From a virus, in IMG/VR virus record IMGVR_UViG_3300022750_000028, positions 1-31,234 of that record: a stretch of 31,234 nucleotides of DNA; one strand, written 5' to 3'. Both the position numbers and the translations under genes were made by a program. The notes under the pieces are model-generated. The model was not told the DNA's origin, ran no database searches, and saw nothing but the letters and a program-made list of their open reading frames with translations. Shown here piece by piece: positions 29,872-31,234 of this stretch. Each line of letters begins with the position of its first letter. The stretch's first letter is position 1.

Positions 29872-30840
29872 ATGTCCCTGTCACAAATGCAGGTTTTCAA
29901 CGAATACATCATGCCGGCGACTCTTGAGACGCTGGATCAGTATCTCGCCGCGTTCAACGCCGCAAGCCGCGGCGCGATCGTGCTGTCCCCGGACGGTTTC
30001 ACTGGCGACTTCCTGCAAGAGTCCTTCTTCCAAACCCTCGCGGCCGCCCAGCGCCGAGTGGATCGCTACAGCGCAAACGCGGCTGTCGCTGCCACCGATC
30101 TGACCGAGCTGAAGAACACATCGGTGAAGGTTGCCGGCGGCTTCGGTCCGATCCGCTACGAACCATCGCAAATGACCTGGCTTGAGCGTCCAACCGCACA
30201 AGGCATTGAGGTTGCGAGTCGCGCGTTCGCTGAAATCCTTCTGAAGGATCAGCTGAATACTGCGATCGCTGCGCTGGTGGCCGCTATCACGTCCCAGGCT
30301 GCAGCCGTGAACGATGTTTCTGCTACTGCTGGCATTACCTACGCCGGCCTCAACAACGCTCATGCGAAGTTCGGCGACGCAAGCCAGAACCTGGTAACTC
30401 AGGTAATGCAAGGCACCAGCTATCACAAATTGGTCGGTCAGAACCTGGCAAACCAGCAGCAGCTGTTCCAGGCGGGCAACGTTCGTGTAGTCGACATCCT
30501 CGGCAAGATCTCCGTTGTCACGGACGCTCCTGCGCTGATGCAGGCTGGCACCCCGAACAAGGAAATCATCCTGTCTCTGGTGCAAGGTGCCGCTCTGGTC
30601 CACGACGGCCGCGACATCATCAGCAACGTCCAGACTGTCAACGGCAAGGAGCGCATCGAGACCACGCTGCAGACCGACTACACCTTCGGGCTGGGTCTCA
30701 AAGGTTACACATGGGACACCACCACTGGCGGCAAGTCGCCAACCGACGCCGAACTGGCGACCGGTACCAACTGGGACAAGACCGCCACCAGCATCAAGCA
30801 CACCGCCGGTGTTGCTCTGATCGGTGACGCCTCCAAGTAA
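29872..30840 (+). CDS. Major capsid protein
   Basis: The 322-residue product follows the scaffold gene after 11 bases, with AAGGAAA upstream. Its position, size, Ala-rich composition and fold-like alternation (FQTLAAAQRRVDRYSANAAV, then VAGGFGPIRYEPSQMTWLER, and near the end DYTFGLGLKGYTWDTTT) fit an HK97-fold phage capsid. 'Major capsid' rests mainly on gene order and on resemblance to capsid proteins of Pseudomonas siphophages I recall. It does not rest on a diagnostic motif. Confidence 0.8.
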   Translation: MSLSQMQVFNEYIMPATLETLDQYLAAFNAASRGAIVLSPDGFTGDFLQESFFQTLAAAQRRVDRYSANAAVAATDLTELKNTSVKVAGGFGPIRYEPSQMTWLERPTAQGIEVASRAFAEILLKDQLNTAIAALVAAITSQAAAVNDVSATAGITYAGLNNAHAKFGDASQNLVTQVMQGTSYHKLVGQNLANQQQLFQAGNVRVVDILGKISVVTDAPALMQAGTPNKEIILSLVQGAALVHDGRDIISNVQTVNGKERIETTLQTDYTFGLGLKGYTWDTTTGGKSPTDAELATGTNWDKTATSIKHTAGVALIGDASK

Positions 30841-30890
30841 CCCCTGAAGGCTGAGCCGGGCAGCGCGCCCGGCTTGGCGAGGACGTGATC

Positions 30891-31234
30891 ATGAGCAACA
30901 AAATCTGGTATCTGCCAGGCCCATTTCACCAGTATCAGGAAGACGTGAAGGCGCTGGCCAAAGCAGCAGGGCTGCGCATCATCGACGCGAACGCAACCGG
31001 AAGTCGTGAAGGCGAGGCTGTCGATGTGCCTGATGTAACGCTGCGCGATGTCGATTCTCACCAGGTGGTGATTGTCGGTGGCGGCGACCCTGGCCAACTG
31101 GAAGAGCTGATCGCTCGCCTGAATATCGAGCGTGACCTGATCGTCGCCCTGATCGAGTCAGCGGAGGGCCTGTCTCCGCTTGTGCAGCCAGAGGCCGGTG
31201 AGCTGCCGATCCGCCTGTTCGATGCGTTGAGTGG
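30891..31234 (+). CDS. Phage structural-region protein, cut by the window edge
   Basis: GAGGACG lies eight bases before ATG 30891, and the frame stays open for 114 codons to the end of the window. The visible part starts MSNKIWYLPGPFHQYQEDVK and looks soluble and acidic (VVIVGGGDPGQLEELIARLN). It follows the capsid gene by 50 bases containing a GC hairpin without T run. Position suggests a head-completion or related structural gene; I do not recognise the family. Confidence 0.75.
   Translation, partial: MSNKIWYLPGPFHQYQEDVKALAKAAGLRIIDANATGSREGEAVDVPDVTLRDVDSHQVVIVGGGDPGQLEELIARLNIERDLIVALIESAEGLSPLVQPEAGELPIRLFDALS

Noticed and set aside
30855-30873. GCCGGG/CCCGGC hairpin after the capsid gene
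   Set aside because: Without a T run it is unlikely to terminate, and the ribosome site of the next gene follows at once. Listed only as a possible RNA stem.
1-31234. CRISPR array, insertion sequence or transposase, second tRNA
   Set aside because: I looked for regularly spaced repeats, transposase motifs with terminal repeats and further cloverleafs on both strands by eye and found none.

Overview
The window looks like the left and central part of a temperate, tailed, lambda-like prophage in a Pseudomonas chromosome, most likely of the fluorescens/putida/syringae type. Four things point to this: a proline tRNA gene followed directly by an inward-facing tyrosine integrase; early left genes on the minus strand; a CI/Cro-type switch with early right genes on the plus strand; and lysis, packaging and capsid genes on the plus strand up to the window's right edge. 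No tail genes and no right attachment site are visible, so the element continues past base 31234.

Layout. Bases 1-63 are the last codons of a host gene. tRNA-Pro(GGG) at 152-228 and its terminator form the left junction. Bases 298-2664 (minus) hold integrase, an excisionase-like gene and small phage proteins. Bases 2782-8246 are an accessory block: three AT-rich membrane-anchored proteins, a lone C5 cytosine methyltransferase, a DUF6338-like membrane protein and a small protein with three GYQP repeats. Bases 8215-12571 (minus) are the early left operon with a Bet annealing protein and a YqaJ-type exonuclease. Its promoter at about 13199-13227 is overlapped by two 12-bp operators. The roughly 620-base leader that follows has no convincing gene but carries a boxA-like site and a run of small hairpins, which suggests RNA-based antitermination. 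A DUF1654-like gene at 13354 sits behind an almost perfect LexA box.

Between that gene and the CI repressor is a three-gene AT-rich operon (13732-15686, minus): a GHKL ATPase, a DUF4325 STAS-like protein and a one-helix membrane protein. It is the strongest candidate for an undescribed accessory system here, possibly a signalling, superinfection-exclusion or defence module. CI (15801-16631) faces a Cro-like gene (16734) across operators that match those at the left promoter. The rightward operon runs through small regulators, a DnaT-like replication protein, a DnaC-like helicase loader, a NinB-like protein and NinG. NinG is fused in frame to a second domain that may be the late regulator. A candidate late promoter and an immediate terminator (21033-21128) follow, as in lambda.

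The late region holds a structured gene-free stretch, a lambda-family holin, a second holin-like protein, a truncated gene, a reverse-strand PD-(D/E)XK-like gene, both terminase subunits, a DUF4055-type portal, an F-like minor head protein, a scaffold-like protein, the major capsid protein and one gene cut by the edge. No endolysin was recognised. Function names come from recalled family features read in the translated sequence; no database search was run.
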